The notes: generated by a model not told the origin, from the letters alone. 64,000 bases of DNA from Pyxicephalus adspersus (GCF_032062135.1 NC_092858.1:171081347-171145346); one strand, 5' to 3'. Counted from the stretch's first letter, positions 10,661-22,047 are shown. Numbers and translations are program-made.

Positions 10661-12479
10661 TTCTAGTGACTGGGTTTAGATCTACTTTAATGGAACACCC
10701 ATTGAATCTGACTGACAGTACAAAAACACTGAGGGTGATTATCAAAACACTGTCAAAATTTTCTCCTGAAGACTGCAGCCAAATAATCCAAATTATATCA
10801 CAGTTCTCTGCATACACATCGCTGTCTCTCCTTCCTTCAAAGCTATGCTCACAAAGCTGAGCCGATGAACGGCCCACAGTATGCCAATGGCGGCCTTTGC
10901 CCTCCGCATTAAGAACCAATTTCTTTGGGAATATTTGCAGGTCATTTTTTGGATACAGAACTCTACTGGGGTGATGCTCTATATGAACCCCCATATCTTT
11001 TTTTTTTTTATACCATCTCATGTATGAGAACAGAAGCAGCAGCAGGAGATTACCGTCTCTCCAATCTACGGAAATATGCCCAATACACTCAACATAATCG
11101 GCTTCTGGAATGCAAAGTTGGATTAAGAAAATGAACCTGTGCTACGAACTGTCAAAGCAATTTAAATCTGCCTGATCGTGAACGATTACTTATCAGTGTC
11201 AGCCTTAAAACAGACAGCTGGGACTGTCTTGAAAAAAAGCGATCGCCAAGAGCTTTAAGCAGCAAAAGTAATATTTGTTTAATTGAGTCTTTCTGAAATA
11301 CAACTCTGGAGATGATTTTATTACAGTGAAAAGACACTTCAAGGCCAAGGAAGTGCCACTCTTCTTCTGTTTATGTAGTTTAGTTTTATTCTTTTATTAT
11401 TTTAGAAGAAAACAGGGATAGAATCCAAAGTAGCCAATCAAATGTCAGATTTTGGCTAAAGGGGACAGAAAGATTTTGGCTGGTTGGTATTACTTCCCCC
11501 AACTGTTCCCTTCATTATGGAACTAAAGCGAACATGTTGCTGCAGACATTGGAAATTAAGTTTTTTTTTGTGCTTTTTTTAAAAAACCTGGTAGGATACG
11601 ATCATGTTCCTTTTCTGAAAATTCTCTATTGTTCCACTATTGACACCACTGACTCTTTTGCTACACTGACCAAGAACATGCACACACAGAATAACTTTCA
11701 ATCGGTCCCAGGTCAGTGAATTAGAAGGTAATACATTCAGTGGGCTACCTAGACAAGTGCCATTTCCAAAAGAAGATCAGCAATGGGGGCTTTGGTATTT
11801 ATAACACAACTGGTTCGCTTTAAAGCCCAACTCCAGGTCTGACGCTCCACCTTTATGTTCCTAAATGGGTAGACATTGTTTGTCAGCATTCTTCAGTCTA
11901 GTCATGTAATGTATAGGTTCCAAGAACAGTGCTGTGTAATTATGTACCTGGTTATTTGCAGCAATATCCTGTGGGTCAAGGAATGTTTGATGATATTTCC
12001 CCAGACGGCCTTGTCCTTGATTCCCTGGGCCCACTGAAAGTTGGCTGAAATAAACTGAGCGTGTTTTTATCCCAGAAGAGGATCAGTGGTGGATGACAAA
12101 GCAGTGAGTGTGTAGGGGAAGCACCAGAGGTTCTGAAGGTAGATCTGCATTTTATTTTAGGGTATACATGACATTTTTTTATGCAAGATAGAGTTGTACT
12201 TTAAATTGCCGAGACAATTTCACCTATAAGAGACCTGCGTTTTAGGCAGGGTAGAGCATGGTTTGAACCCAAGCTAGGACTTAACAGCTGTCCAGGACAG
12301 CAGAAATCACCCTCAACCGGACGTAACCGTTTTTCATATTCTATTATTGCTTCAACCTCATGTGAAATCTACAGCTATTCCCTATATACTACAGTGTAGA
12401 CCTCAGGTTTTCATAATTTGGCCATGAGGAGGTTGGGGGCAGATCAGTGCCAAGGTAAAATTTCATTAATAATACCCTA
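10661..12479. other. Long non-coding interval
   Basis: It contains an unremarkable minus-strand open frame (10653-11021) without motif support. The sequence at 11150-11350 reads as single copy (GCGATCGCCAAGAGC, TTTAATTGAGTCTTTCTG). No transposon was confidently placed. Confidence 0.35.
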
Positions 12480-12975
12480 CAGCAACAGGTTGACAAAAGA
12501 AGAAAAGACTGGGCTTGTAATCAGTATTTTAATTCAACCTAAAGGTTTTCAGTAGGGTTTAGGTCAAGGCTCAGTGCAAGACACACAAGCTCCACCACAC
12601 CAAACGTAACAAATCATATGTTAAAAATCCCATTAGTCAAAACTTTTAGCACCGTCCTGACACAGGAGGAAAAGACCTGGCTTGTATCCAGCATTTCAAT
12701 TAATTCTAAAGATGTTGAGTAGGGTTAAAGCCAGGGCTCTATGCAGGACAGTTTTGTTTCGCCACACCAAACACATCCAATCATGTCCTAAAAATCCCAT
12801 TAGGCTGGATTCAGCACCGGACTCACAGGCGGAAAAGAACTGGCTTGTAATTAAAATTTCAATTCATTCTAAAAATGTTCAGTAGGGTTAAAGCCAGGAC
12901 TTTGTGCAAGACACTCAAATTTCTCCACACTAAACTCACCCAAACATGTCCTTATGGGCCTGGCTTTGTGGACAG
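12480..12975 (-). mobile_element. Tc1-like element remnant with internal triplication
   Basis: TTCAGTAGGGTTAAAGCCAG, GACTTTGTGCAAGACACTCAA and CTCCACACTAAACTCACCCA, then CATGTCCTTATGGGCC, resemble the reverse strand of a Tc1-like transposase segment common in fish and frogs. The segment beginning GGCTTGTAAT occurs three times, at about 12512, 12680 and 12841, with periods of about 161-168 bp. Confidence 0.6.
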
Positions 12976-13132
12976 ATTATTAATATTATTATTAATAATA
13001 AACAGGATTTATAGCGCCAACATATTACGCAGCGCTGTACATTAAATAGGGATTGCAAATGACAGACTAATACAGACAGTGATATAGGAGGAGAGGACCC
13101 TGCCCTGAAAAGCTTACAATCTAGTAGGTGGG
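12976..13132 (-). mobile_element. L2-like LINE 3' end, 5'-truncated
   Basis: It starts with an (ATT)n-type tail, then AACAGGATTTATAGCGCCAA, CATATTACGCAGCGCTGTAC, ATTAAATAGGG and the GGAGGAGAGGACCCTGCCCT block. GGACAG occurs directly on both sides (12970-12975 and 13133-13138), a convincing target duplication for a truncated retroposon landing in the Tc1-like remnant. Confidence 0.88.
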
Positions 13133-13360
13133 GGACAGATGCACCGTCATACAGGAGACATACTGGAACAGACAACAGCGTTCCCCAAACTGTTACCACA
13201 ACGTTGGAAGAGCACAAATGTCTAAACTGTATTTATACACAGTAGGATTATCTGTACTTTTCACTGGAAACACTTGAGATCAATCGTTTGGACCACATAC
13301 CTTTGGCCATAAAGATTGTCTGATGGTCAAGTGTTTACAAACTTTTGGTCACATAGTTCA
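13133..13360 (-). mobile_element. Tc1-like element remnant, continuation
   Basis: GTTCCCCAAACTGTTACCAC, AACGTTGGAAGAGCA and CTTTTCACTGGAA continue the family sequence interrupted at 12975. It ends with ACCTTTGGCCATAAAGAT, close to the ACCTTTGGCCATATAGTAT terminus of the related copy at 15985-16325. Confidence 0.6.
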
Positions 13361-13380
13361 TGTAGCTCCCTGTCCCAGCT

Positions 13381-13662
13381 CAGTGTTTTCCAACCATAGA
13401 TCTGTGGGACCTTAGAGTTCTTCTAGAGATTGCTAGGGGTTCTTTGAGCCATGAGCAATTTGTGCCTCTCAGGTCAATGATCTTAGCTATCTGTAAGTGT
13501 GACATTCTTCCCAATGGCCAACAGCGTAAGAGGCATTTTTCTATGATCGCCATGCTAATAATATACTGTGAGCTGTGGACATAGTAATTATAGAAGGGGT
13601 TCCCTAAGACTTGAAGGTTATTTCAAGGGTTCCCCATGTTAAAAAAAAGTTGAAAAGGGCTG
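13381..13662 (+). mobile_element. M-2 MITE, near-complete copy
   Basis: It runs from CAGTGTTTTCCAACC to TTGAAAAGGGCTG. Internal blocks are AGAGATTGCTAGGGGTTC, GACATTCTTCCCAATGGCCA and TTATTTCAAGGGTTCCCC. It serves as the reference for the M-2 family here. Confidence 0.75.
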
Positions 13663-13735
13663 TTTGAGCTTTTGGGAACACCAATTCTGAGAAGTAGGAA
13701 GAAAATTCATAAAAGGTAGATGTTAAGTTTTGTCA

Positions 13736-13990
13736 CCCCTCTGTTTCCACCCCTTGTTTTCTAGGGCTCAGGCAAAGCATCTTTTTTAGTTTCGGCTACA
13801 GAAGGAAAGTGTTAAATCTTTTGTCAGGTTTTTATTGCTGTCTGTGTGCTCACTTGGGAGATCTCTTCCTCTCTTCCTTTTCCCCCTGATAGTTATCACC
13901 TGAACAGGAAAATAATGTCTCCCAGTGGAGACACACAAGTGGGATTTAGCTTCTCTTAGACCCAGCCACATTCTGAGATTGCAGCAAAAA
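13736..13990 (-). mobile_element. Interspersed repeat K, copy 1
   Basis: TTGCTGTCTGTGTGCTCAC, GGGAGATCTCTTCCTC and CAGGAAAATAATGTCTCCCA are the inverted form of blocks seen at 14375-14730 and 24266-24590 (AAATCTCCCCAATAGAGTCA). A common frog interspersed repeat by recollection; class uncertain. Confidence 0.5.
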
Positions 13991-14374
13991 AAATAAAGAT
14001 TTCTCACAAATGTTTAAAAAAATCGAAAGTCTGTTTAGGATCTTGTAAATTTGGAAAATAAAATGAAATTGACCAAACCTATGATATTTTTCAATTAAAA
14101 AACCGCTGTTGTTTAGTATCTTGCTCCAGTGAGGTAAATGCTGATCGATACATTAAAATGAACCGGCTGTCTCAGCAAACAGCGAGGAATATTTTATCCG
14201 GCAGACTGGCCCAAAACAAACAAGGAATCAATTCTTGGCCGTGATATAAAGAACTCCAACTATCAGTCACTGTAAAAGGTTTTAGCTGCCTAGATAATGT
14301 ATATGTTTCTATAGAAGGCTAAACTCAAACTAAGCTTTATTCAAGGGCACTTGCTGAATCAAGAAGCTTTAAAG

Positions 14375-14730
14375 TGGACCTGTCACTATAATTCTCACTT
14401 CACAAGGAAATGCATGCTGTTATTACCAAAACACATTTTTCTTTAGAAACAAGTATGCAAATCTGCATTTCTTGAACTGATTCCTTACTCTAAGGAGAAT
14501 CAATGGTATTTCATATCATCGGAGACTACAGAGCACTGCCATTGGGTAATTAATGGAGAGCTGTCATCATTGGATGAAAAGCTCACAGACCCTTGTTCCC
14601 CTAATTACTTCTTCTAGTCTTACTTAAACAGTCTGAGGAAATCTCCCCAATAGAGTCACAGACATCAAAATAAACCTGAAAGACTGCCAGCCCCTCTACA
14701 AATTATAATTTCATGTCAGATTCTACCTTT
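14375..14730 (+). mobile_element. Interspersed repeats: TTTAAAGTGGACC element and K copy 2
   Basis: It starts CTTTAAAGTGGACCTGTCAC, a TTAA-type end (compare TTTAAGTGAACCTGTCAC at 8790). It later contains GAGGAAATCTCCCCAATAGA, GTCACAGACATCAAAATAAA and CCAGCCCCTCTAC, as in repeat K. Boundaries are approximate. Confidence 0.5.
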
Positions 14731-15122
14731 AGTTATTGAATTCAGGAAAATAAAGGCAATTTATTTATGGACTGGAGTTTAAAAAAAAGGACAGAAAGCT
14801 CATGTTTGAGTCTCGAATTATCTGCCTATGGTACTGAGAATTTCATTAGCTCATTGATGGTCCAATTTATGCCCTGTAGACTTCCAAAGAAAAAATTGGA
14901 AGTGGGGGAATGACAATGTTTGGATAGCCCGTGAATAGTGTTTTCACTTTAGCAGGGGATGAGAAAAACAGTACGTATCTCTATCCAGGGTAACACAGGG
15001 CCAAAGAGGGCACCTGTGCTACTAGGCAAAGAATTTAATGGGAGTTATGTGGGGCTGTGGTTTCTCAGATATTGCTACTGAGGTGAAAGCAGCAGAGATT
15101 TGTTTGCAGGGAACCTCTTGAT

Positions 15123-15286
15123 TACTAGTTTGTAAGCTCTTGGGAACAGGGTCCTCTCCTCCTCCTGTATCACTGTATCTGTCTGTCATTTGCAACCCCT
15201 ATTTAATGTACAGCTCTGCGTAATATGTTGATGCTATATGCATCCCGTTTAATAATATTATTATTTATAATAATAATAATAATAAC
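15123..15286 (+). mobile_element. L2-like LINE 3' end
   Basis: TTGTAAGCTCTTGGGAACAG, GGTCCTCTCCTCC, TTTGCAACCCCTATTTAATG, then the tail TAATATGTTGATGCTATATG and an AATAAT-rich end. No TSD obvious. Confidence 0.85.
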
Positions 15287-15599
15287 TAAGAGGACTCTTA
15301 AGTTGCTGAAACCTCCCCTGCGAGGGTAGGGTATTTTTGTTCCATAAATATGGACGTGGTTGCCTGGAGTTGTCTCATTGCCATCCTACCACTTAAAGAA
15401 AATCCTCCACATTGGATAAACATTTGTAAATACCTCACTATGATACCTATATGATCTTATTGGCCATCTAATTCCAGAAAAAGCATTAATATGTGGTTGG
15501 CCTCTTTTACAGATTTAATAGCCATGATTTTGGAAAAGCTTTACAAATATTTTGGAGTGTGTCTGTGATAATGTTTGCCAATTTAGGCAAAAAAGATTT

Positions 15600-15972
15600 G
15601 GGCAGCACAGTGACTCAGTGGTTAGCACTCTGGATTTTGCAGTGCTAGGTCCCAGGCTCAAATCTCGGATGTAGTTTGCAGGCTCTCCCCATGTCTGCGT
15701 GGGTTTCCTCCCACATTCCAAAACATACAGTTAGGTCAATTGGCTTACTCCCAAAATTGTCCTTAGACTATATTAAAGACATATGACTATGGTAGGGACA
15801 TTAGATTGTGAGCTCCTTTGAGGGACAGCTAGTAACATGACTATGGTCCTCTCCTCCTACTGCGTCTCTTTGTATATCTGTATGTCTGTATCTGTCTGTC
15901 ATTTGAAACTCCTATTAATGTACAGCGCTGCATATGTTGGTGCTTTAAAAATACTGTGTAATAATAATAATG
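15600..15972 (+). mobile_element. Chimeric V-SINE / L2-tail copy
   Basis: It opens with a good tRNA-derived head (GGCAGCACAGTGACTCAGTG) and V-domain (GTCTGCGTGGGTTTCCTCCC). It carries the SINE body to GACATGACTATGG, then switches to the L2 3'-UTR (GTCCTCTCCTCCTACTGC, CTGTCTGTCATTTGAAACTC) before the shared tail. A SINE body joined to a LINE tail suggests template switching or recombination between copies. Confidence 0.82.
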
Positions 15973-15984
15973 TGTTAGATTAGA

Positions 15985-16325
15985 TGATGTGGCTCATAAT
16001 CAGCATTCAAATTCACCCCGAGGTGTTCTGTAGGGCTGAGGTCAAGGTTCTGTGCAGGATACTGGAGTTCCTCCATACCAAACTTATCAAACCATGTCTT
16101 TATGGAGCTGGCTTTTTAGACAGGAGTACAGTCCTTCTATAAAGAAAAATGTCTTTCTCAAACAACTCCCACAAATTTGGAAGTGTATAATTGCCTAAAA
16201 TTTTATTTTGCAGCATTGATAGTATCCTTTACTGGAACCAACAGAATGCAATCCTTTGGATGATTGTCCACATACCGGTACCTCCGATGATGGTGTCCAT
16301 ATACCTTTGGCCATATAGTATATAA
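15985..16325 (-). mobile_element. Tc1-like element remnant
   Basis: CACCCCGAGGTGTTCTGTAG, GGCTGAGGTCAAGGTTCTGT, GAGTTCCTCCATACCAAACT, CATGTCTTTATGGAGCTGGC and CTTTTAC-like/ACTGGAACC blocks lie in the same order as at 12480-13360. The terminus is ATATACCTTTGGCCATATAG. No long frame remains. Confidence 0.62.
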
Positions 16326-16989
16326 TTGGAAAGAATTAAATTATCTCTGAAGAGCCTACACAAAGTCTAAGACACTGACCAGGTCGGATGGATACAGTTC
16401 AGCAGAGATAGAACAAATTTTTTTTTTTACAAAAATTCATTAAACGTCTTCTCCAGCCAGCAGTTTCTTCTCCCTCAGAGTTTCTTACTATGATGAAATG
16501 CGATGAGACTTGTGTGCGATATAAATTACATTGACTGAACATTGTCATGAAATAAATGAGCAGGATCGATTAGATTTAAAAAAAATATATTAAATGACAT
16601 TCTGAGTGCATTTCCACATACGGGTCTTGAGTAATACGTAGTTTTCTGATGGATGCACATGGTTTTCTCCATAGAGAGTTACTATTAGCTAACAAGGTAG
16701 GCCTGTCTGTAACTCCCACCGACTGCAATAAAACTAATGGTCTGTGTGCGCTTTAATGCACCTCTGTTGTAATATAGGATACCTGGTCAGAGATAGGATT
16801 AACTTAACCATCCTTAGCTTATATGTGAGGATTACATGTCTAGTTTATGTAGGGAAAACAGTCATGGGGTATAGTGGGTATATATGTATATAGTCAAATG
16901 TATATATAAGCCAAATCTTCCAAAAAAATGTTGTGCTTTCAAAGATAACATTGGGCACCAGTTCACAAAACAGATATTGTGGAATTGGA

Positions 16990-17111
16990 GAGAGTGCACT
17001 AATAAAAGGAATGGAGGAGCTCAGCTATGAGGAGAGATTAGCTTAACTGAGTCTATTCTCCCTTGAGAAGAGACGTATAAGGGGGGATATGATGACCCGG
17101 TATAAATATAC
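16990..17111 (+). mobile_element. CR1-type LINE 3' region, left part
   Basis: The frame G-M-E-E-L-S-Y-E-E-R-L followed by L-F-S-L-E-K-R-R-I-R-G-D-M-M is the conserved C-terminal end of CR1-clade reverse transcriptase. It is cut at 17111 by an unrelated MITE. Confidence 0.82.
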
Positions 17112-17578
17112 AGGTAGTCCTCGGGTTACATACGAGATATGGACTGTAGGTTTGTTCTTAAATTGAATTTGTATGTAAGTCGGAACAAGAACATTATTTA
17201 AATACATGCATTTAGGACAGATGTTTGTCTCAACATAATGTTAGGCAGTGTGGTGTCAGTTACTGTATAAAATCCTCACTGTGAGTTCATTACAAAGTAA
17301 AAAAAAAAAAACAATTTATGGAGCCTAGGCATTCATTTTGGAGAAAGCTGTGCTTTGATATGCAAAAAGAAACAACAGCAGAGTTTGTCTTGGTCATTAA
17401 AGAGTTACAAAAGTTTGCAGAAGGGCTCAGTCCTTAAGATCACCCACAACCTCCGCTGTGTTTAGCAAATGATTTCTTCTGCAAGTCATGCAAACCGCCC
17501 TCCCCCCCTCTATCAAGCCTCCATCCTGCACACTAGGAGTCGTCCGTATGTCGGATGTTTTTACCTTGAGGACTACCT
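17112..17578. mobile_element. MITE with AGGTAGTCCTC inverted ends
   Basis: The left end is CAGGTAGTCCTCGGGTTACA; the right end read inward is GAGGTAGTCCTCAAGG. The interior has TGTAAGTCGGAACAAGAACA. TA-rich sequence (TATA) flanks both ends. It sits inside the CR1 relic, whose sequence resumes immediately after. A related family is common in amphibian and reptile genomes by recollection. Confidence 0.82.
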
Positions 17579-18064
17579 CTATAAATGGTCCATATAGAGA
17601 ACTCCCTTAACAACTATTAACTTTAAGATTGTTACAAAGCACAAGGGGACACTCTTTGCGTCTGGAGGAAAAGAAGTTTAAGTTTCGGATAAGGAAGGGA
17701 TTCTTCACTGTAAGGTCTGTGAAAATGTGAAATCTGCTCCCTCAGGAAGTAGTTACAGCAACTACTATAGATTGCATTAAGAAAAAGCTGGACGAATTCT
17801 GGAAGCACAGAATATAACTGGGGATTAAAGCTTTAAAGTAAAGATAAAAGACGGTTGATCCAGGGAACATCAGATTGCCTCATGGATTCAGGAAGGAATT
17901 TTTTCCCCGTTGTAGCAAATTGTACCTGGGGGTTTTTGTGCCTTCCTCTGGATCAACTATGTCCATAGGGTTTCATATCTGGGATATGTTTATTTCCCTA
18001 GTGGTTGAACTTGATGGACCTATGTCTTTTTTCAACCTGACTTTACTATTCAACCATGTAACAT
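17579..18064 (+). mobile_element. CR1-type LINE 3' region, right part
   Basis: GAAGGGATTCTTCACTGTAA then GAAATCTGCTCCCTCAGGAAG encode the relic G-I-L-H-C-K-V then S-A-P-S-G-S-S of the RT tail. The 3'-UTR block TTCCTCTGGATCAACTATG, then GGTTGAACTTGATGGACC and TTTTTCAACCTGA, is diagnostic. It ends at ATTCAACCATGTAACA. Confidence 0.85.
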
Positions 18065-18614
18065 TTATGTGTTAGGTTATGTGTGTGGATATCCCATCAA
18101 ATTGAATTCCGATTTTTCTGCTGAAAGGTATTCCTAATGCTAATTAGGCACCTTTAACAGTACCCTACCAGTACTTCGGGAAAAGTACTTTTCTGTTCCA
18201 GAATGATTTTGGAATTTCATACGGCTATGGTTTGATAAGCTGGTGAGGAGCAATTTGGATTCTGACTTCAATTCTAATAGACACAGTTGAGATGAAGTCG
18301 AACTGCAATTGTGAGCCAGATCTTCCTGTCCAGCATCAGTATCTGACCTGTCCAGGGCAAAATAATAATATAATAATGATGATAAAAAATATATTCACCA
18401 CATCTCTACAATATATATATTCCCTGTTGTATACCTTTTGAAAACATGGTACAAACGAAAACTATTGGAAATCCAGCTAACATTCTGCACTGAAATCCAA
18501 AGGATTAGTCCTGCCTACTGGACTACAGAACTTTACTCTCTTCTCCTCCTTTTTCTCTGTACATGAATACAGCGATTTCTTTCCCAGCAAAACAATACTG
18601 CTGCCTTGACTCTA
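18065..18614. other. Non-coding interval
   Basis: No recognised element. An AT-rich segment lies at 18360-18420. Confidence 0.4.
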
Positions 18615-18797
18615 ATGAGCCCAGCCTCACCCATACAAACATCCAGCAAACCTGGGAGGGATCTGGTCTAGGATTGAAAACATTTTCTAATGGAAAACTA
18701 TTTTTAAGAAATCTATTCCAGGTTTGGTGTATCACCCAGGTTCTCCCATGATAGTCTATCTTACCCAGTTTGGGAAATCTTTAATAAATCAGGCCCA
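18615..18797 (+). mobile_element. FB-1 MITE, right half preserved
   Basis: ATCCAGCAAACCTGGGAGGG, GGTCTAGGATTGAAAACATT, and the end TCTTTAATAAATCAGGCCCA match FB-1. The first 60 bp of the left arm are missing or diverged. Confidence 0.75.
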
Positions 18798-20054
18798 CTG
18801 TGTGTAGAGAAACGGCTCTTGGAAGATGCAGTTTTCTTACATAGAAAGAAACTACCCAACAGCTGTCCTGCAAGTGGTTTCCAGGCCTGGTGATGGTGTC
18901 ATAGGGAGTACTCGTAATACCTAGAGGAGGTCTGGGAGTAAATCTGGTTGGACATATGCTTTACACTCTATGCATTATATATAGCTTAGCTACATATGGT
19001 TAGCTAAAAGGAACAGGAAATTTTCTGTATTAGTAACTCCGGAAATTACTCCACCATAGCGATTTGCGATCTGTTCCTTTTACCTTATTCCATGCAGAAC
19101 AATTACAAAGTTCCATATTTCCTTCAATGCTGAGTTAATCAGTTCCTGAAATGGATACGGCAAGAAAGTACAAGCGTGATCTAAAGAGACGACCTGCCAG
19201 GAGTTTGGCTGTCGGTGTTTCATCAAGAAGATGTAAGGACATGCTCTGTCCCATGAGTTCACATTATCCTTTACACCTGTTCCAATTACGCTGCGACATT
19301 ATGAGGACCATTTGTTAGTGGTTGGGATAATTGTTGTCCCCTGTGTTAGCCTACAAATAAAACATGATGGGGTTTATGTTTAAATACAGAACATTATATC
19401 TGCTGCTAAAATACAGCTCAAAGGCATTTTTACTCAGATTACTGCGTACCGCTTATCATTCCCCGATGAATATGCTTTAAGCTTTGTTAATCTAAGTGAG
19501 AAGTTTAGGGAACATCAGTTTAAGAAGAAATTAAATCTTAAAGTTTGGTGCAGGAATAAAACTAGGGATGAGAGAAAGCAATTTCCTAAACTAATACCCA
19601 GAATTCAGTGTTTATCTGGCTTAGGGATTGCTTCATTACTATTCTCACATTGGAAAGATAGTGCTCACTTTGTCTTGTGACCACACGGGTGAATCTCCCC
19701 AATGGGAATATAGGTGGCAAATAAATTATTACTGGATTTCCAAGCCCCTCATTATGCTATACTATGACCCATTTACACATAAAGTGAATGTACATGTGCA
19801 TTGTGTTTTGGAAGCCCATTAATTTTAATGGGGTACCTTTCACACCAAAAGGTGACTGTAGCCTTTTTGGCAGCGTACATTTGTGTACTGCTACATGTTG
19901 TGCGGTGCTGCTAAGCACATTCACCAGTAAGATGCATGCAGGTTTTAGCCCTGGTGCAAATAGGCCCCAAGCTGTGCAATATTAAATACATAGAAATATT
20001 AGGATAGGTGCTAAGTGCACTTATTATATTTTTTAATTCAATGGTGCCAAGCCC
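18798..20054. other. Low-repeat interval
   Basis: About 1.25 kb with no recognised gene. The part at 19785-19970 (TAGCCTTTTTGGCAGCGTAC, GTGCGGTGCTGCTAAGCACA) resembles a diverged interspersed repeat, but I could not pair it securely. Confidence 0.35.
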
Positions 20055-21012
20055 TTATTGCAAATAGTACAAAAACATGGAAGCCAAAGCGGCAAAGATG
20101 AAGAGAGCAGGCTTTTTTTTTTGCAAATCACTAAATATAATGTTTGACATATACATATACAAAACCACATAGAAGGGTATTGTATTTTAACAACCTTTAC
20201 CATAAGCCCTCATTGCTTCATGCTTTATATCTAAATAGAGTTCAGCTATCAGCACTAGATACAAATAACCATCTTATAGACAGTAACGATTATATGGATT
20301 ACAGTCATACAAGGTTCAAACAGCAGTGGTCTCAAATCTCAATGCGTTTCGCTCTTAAGCTTCCTCAGGGGTACTGTAGAGAACGTGACAGAATTGTTAG
20401 CCTTGTTGAAAGGTTTAAAGGGGCATGTGAGGGTTATTTCAATGTAACATTAGAGAATTAACTGGTTAGCTAATCAAAGCTTTTCTAGTCCAAAAGGGAG
20501 GGGAATATTAGTAAAAGTATTGTTGTTACAGTGACAGCTGTCAGCGAAACCACCCATCCAGGGACTGCATTTCTAATTAAAGGCCCATACTCTCTAGCCT
20601 ACACCCATCCTATTCTAACAACAATACTTTTACTACCAATCCCTCTCTTTTTAACTAGAAAATCTTTGATTTGACTAACCAGTTATTTCTCTAATGCTAC
20701 ATTGAAATAACCCTCATCCTTCTATTTCAACACAGCTAACAATTCTGTCACGGTCTCTACGATACCCCCGAGCGAACCTGGGGGCGAAACGCGTCAGAAA
20801 CCATAATCTATAAAATCAGTATTGTCCAGAAGATGGATATTTGTATCTAGTGCTGATAGCTGAACTCAATTTAGATATATAACCTTTAATCTGGTCAAGG
20901 TTGTTAAAATACGCATATGTATATGTATATTACAATTTATTGTAGTCATTTGTCAAAAAAAAAAAAAAAATACTCTCTTTTTCTTTGCCTTCCATGTTTT
21001 TGTGCATTATTA
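20055..21012. mobile_element. ~0.96-kb foldback element
   Basis: The two halves are inverted copies. ACAAAAACATGGAAGCCAAA at 20069 pairs with the complement of CTTTGCCTTCCATGTTTTTG near 20983, and GTAAAAGTATTGTTGTTA at about 20512 pairs with TAACAACAATACTTTTAC at about 20617. The loop is about 90 bp. The right arm carries GGGGGCGAAACGCGTCAG, a motif typical of a large amphibian/reptile foldback family. No coding frame survives. Confidence 0.88.
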
Positions 21013-21094
21013 AAGCAGCCTATTCAAAATGAATGGGCAGACAACTTACCTTAACAAGGCTCTTTTTATAATGTACACCATGTGTTGCTACCCT

Positions 21095-22047
21095 GTTTCC
21101 CCGATGATAAGACACTGTCTTATTTTTTTTTGAAGGCCAAAATNNNNNNNNNNNNNNNNNNNNNNNNNNNNNNNNNNNNNNNNNNNNNNNNNNNNNNNNN
21201 NNNNNNNNNNNNNNNNNNNNNNNNNNNNNNNNNNNNNNNNNNNNNNNNNNNNNNNNNNNNNNNNNNNNNNNNNNNNNNNNNNNNNNNNNNNNNNNNNNNN
21301 NNNNNNNNNNNNNNNNNNNNNNNNNNNNNNNNNNNNNNNNNNNNNNNNNNNNNNNNNNNNNNNNNNNNNNNNNNNNNNNNNNNNNNNNNNNNNNNNNNNN
21401 NNNNNNNNNNNNNNNNNNNNNNNNNNNNNNNNNNNNNNNNNNNNNNNNNNNNNNNNNNNNNNNNNNNNNNNNNNNNNNNNNNNNNNNNNNNNNNNNNNNN
21501 NNNNNNNNNNNNNNNNNNNNNNNNNNNNNNNNNNNNNNNNNNNNNNNNNNNNNNNNNNNNNNNNNNNNNNNNNNNNNNNNNNNNNNNNNNNNNNNNNNNN
21601 NNNNNNNNNNNNNNNNNNNNNNNNNNNNNNNNNNNNNNNNNNNNNNNNNNNNNNNNNNNNNNNNNNNNNNNNNNNNNNNNNNNNNNNNNNNNNNNNNNNN
21701 NNNNNNNNNNNNNNNNNNNNNNNNNNNNNNNNNNNNNNNNNNNNNNNNNNNNNNNNNNNNNNNNNNNNNNNNNNNNNNNNNNNNNNNNNNNNNNNNNNNN
21801 NNNNNNNNNNNNNNNNNNNNNNNNNNNNNNNNNNNNNNNNNNNNNNNNNNNNNNNNNNNNNNNNNNNNNNNNNNNNNNNNNNNNNNNNNNNNNNNNNNNN
21901 NNNNNNNNNNNNNNNNNNNNNNNNNNNNNNNNNNNNNNNNNNNNNNNNNNNNNNNNNNNNNNNNNNNNNNNNNNNNNTTATTTTTCATTTTTACCTAAAA
22001 AGGGGGGGCTGTCTTATTTGATGGCCCTGCCTTATCATCGGGGAAAC
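21095..22047. mobile_element. MITE/transposon with GTTTCCCCGATGATAAG ends, contains assembly gap
   Basis: The left end GTTTCCCCGATGATAAGACA and the right end read inward GTTTCCCCGATGATAAGGCA form 19/20 matching inverted ends. The sequence ACTGTCTTATTTTTTTTTGA follows inside the left end and CTGTCTTATTTG near the right. Most of the interior is unsequenced, so size and class are unknown. Confidence 0.85.
21144..21977. other. Assembly gap (834 N)
   Basis: A run of N. Both flanks belong to the same transposon, so the gap probably reflects a repeat that could not be assembled; the true length may differ. Any open frame across it is an artefact. Confidence 0.99.

Noticed and set aside
10653..11021. 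122-codon minus-strand open frame
   Set aside because: No domain, no splice support, low-complexity start; consistent with chance in AT-rich DNA.
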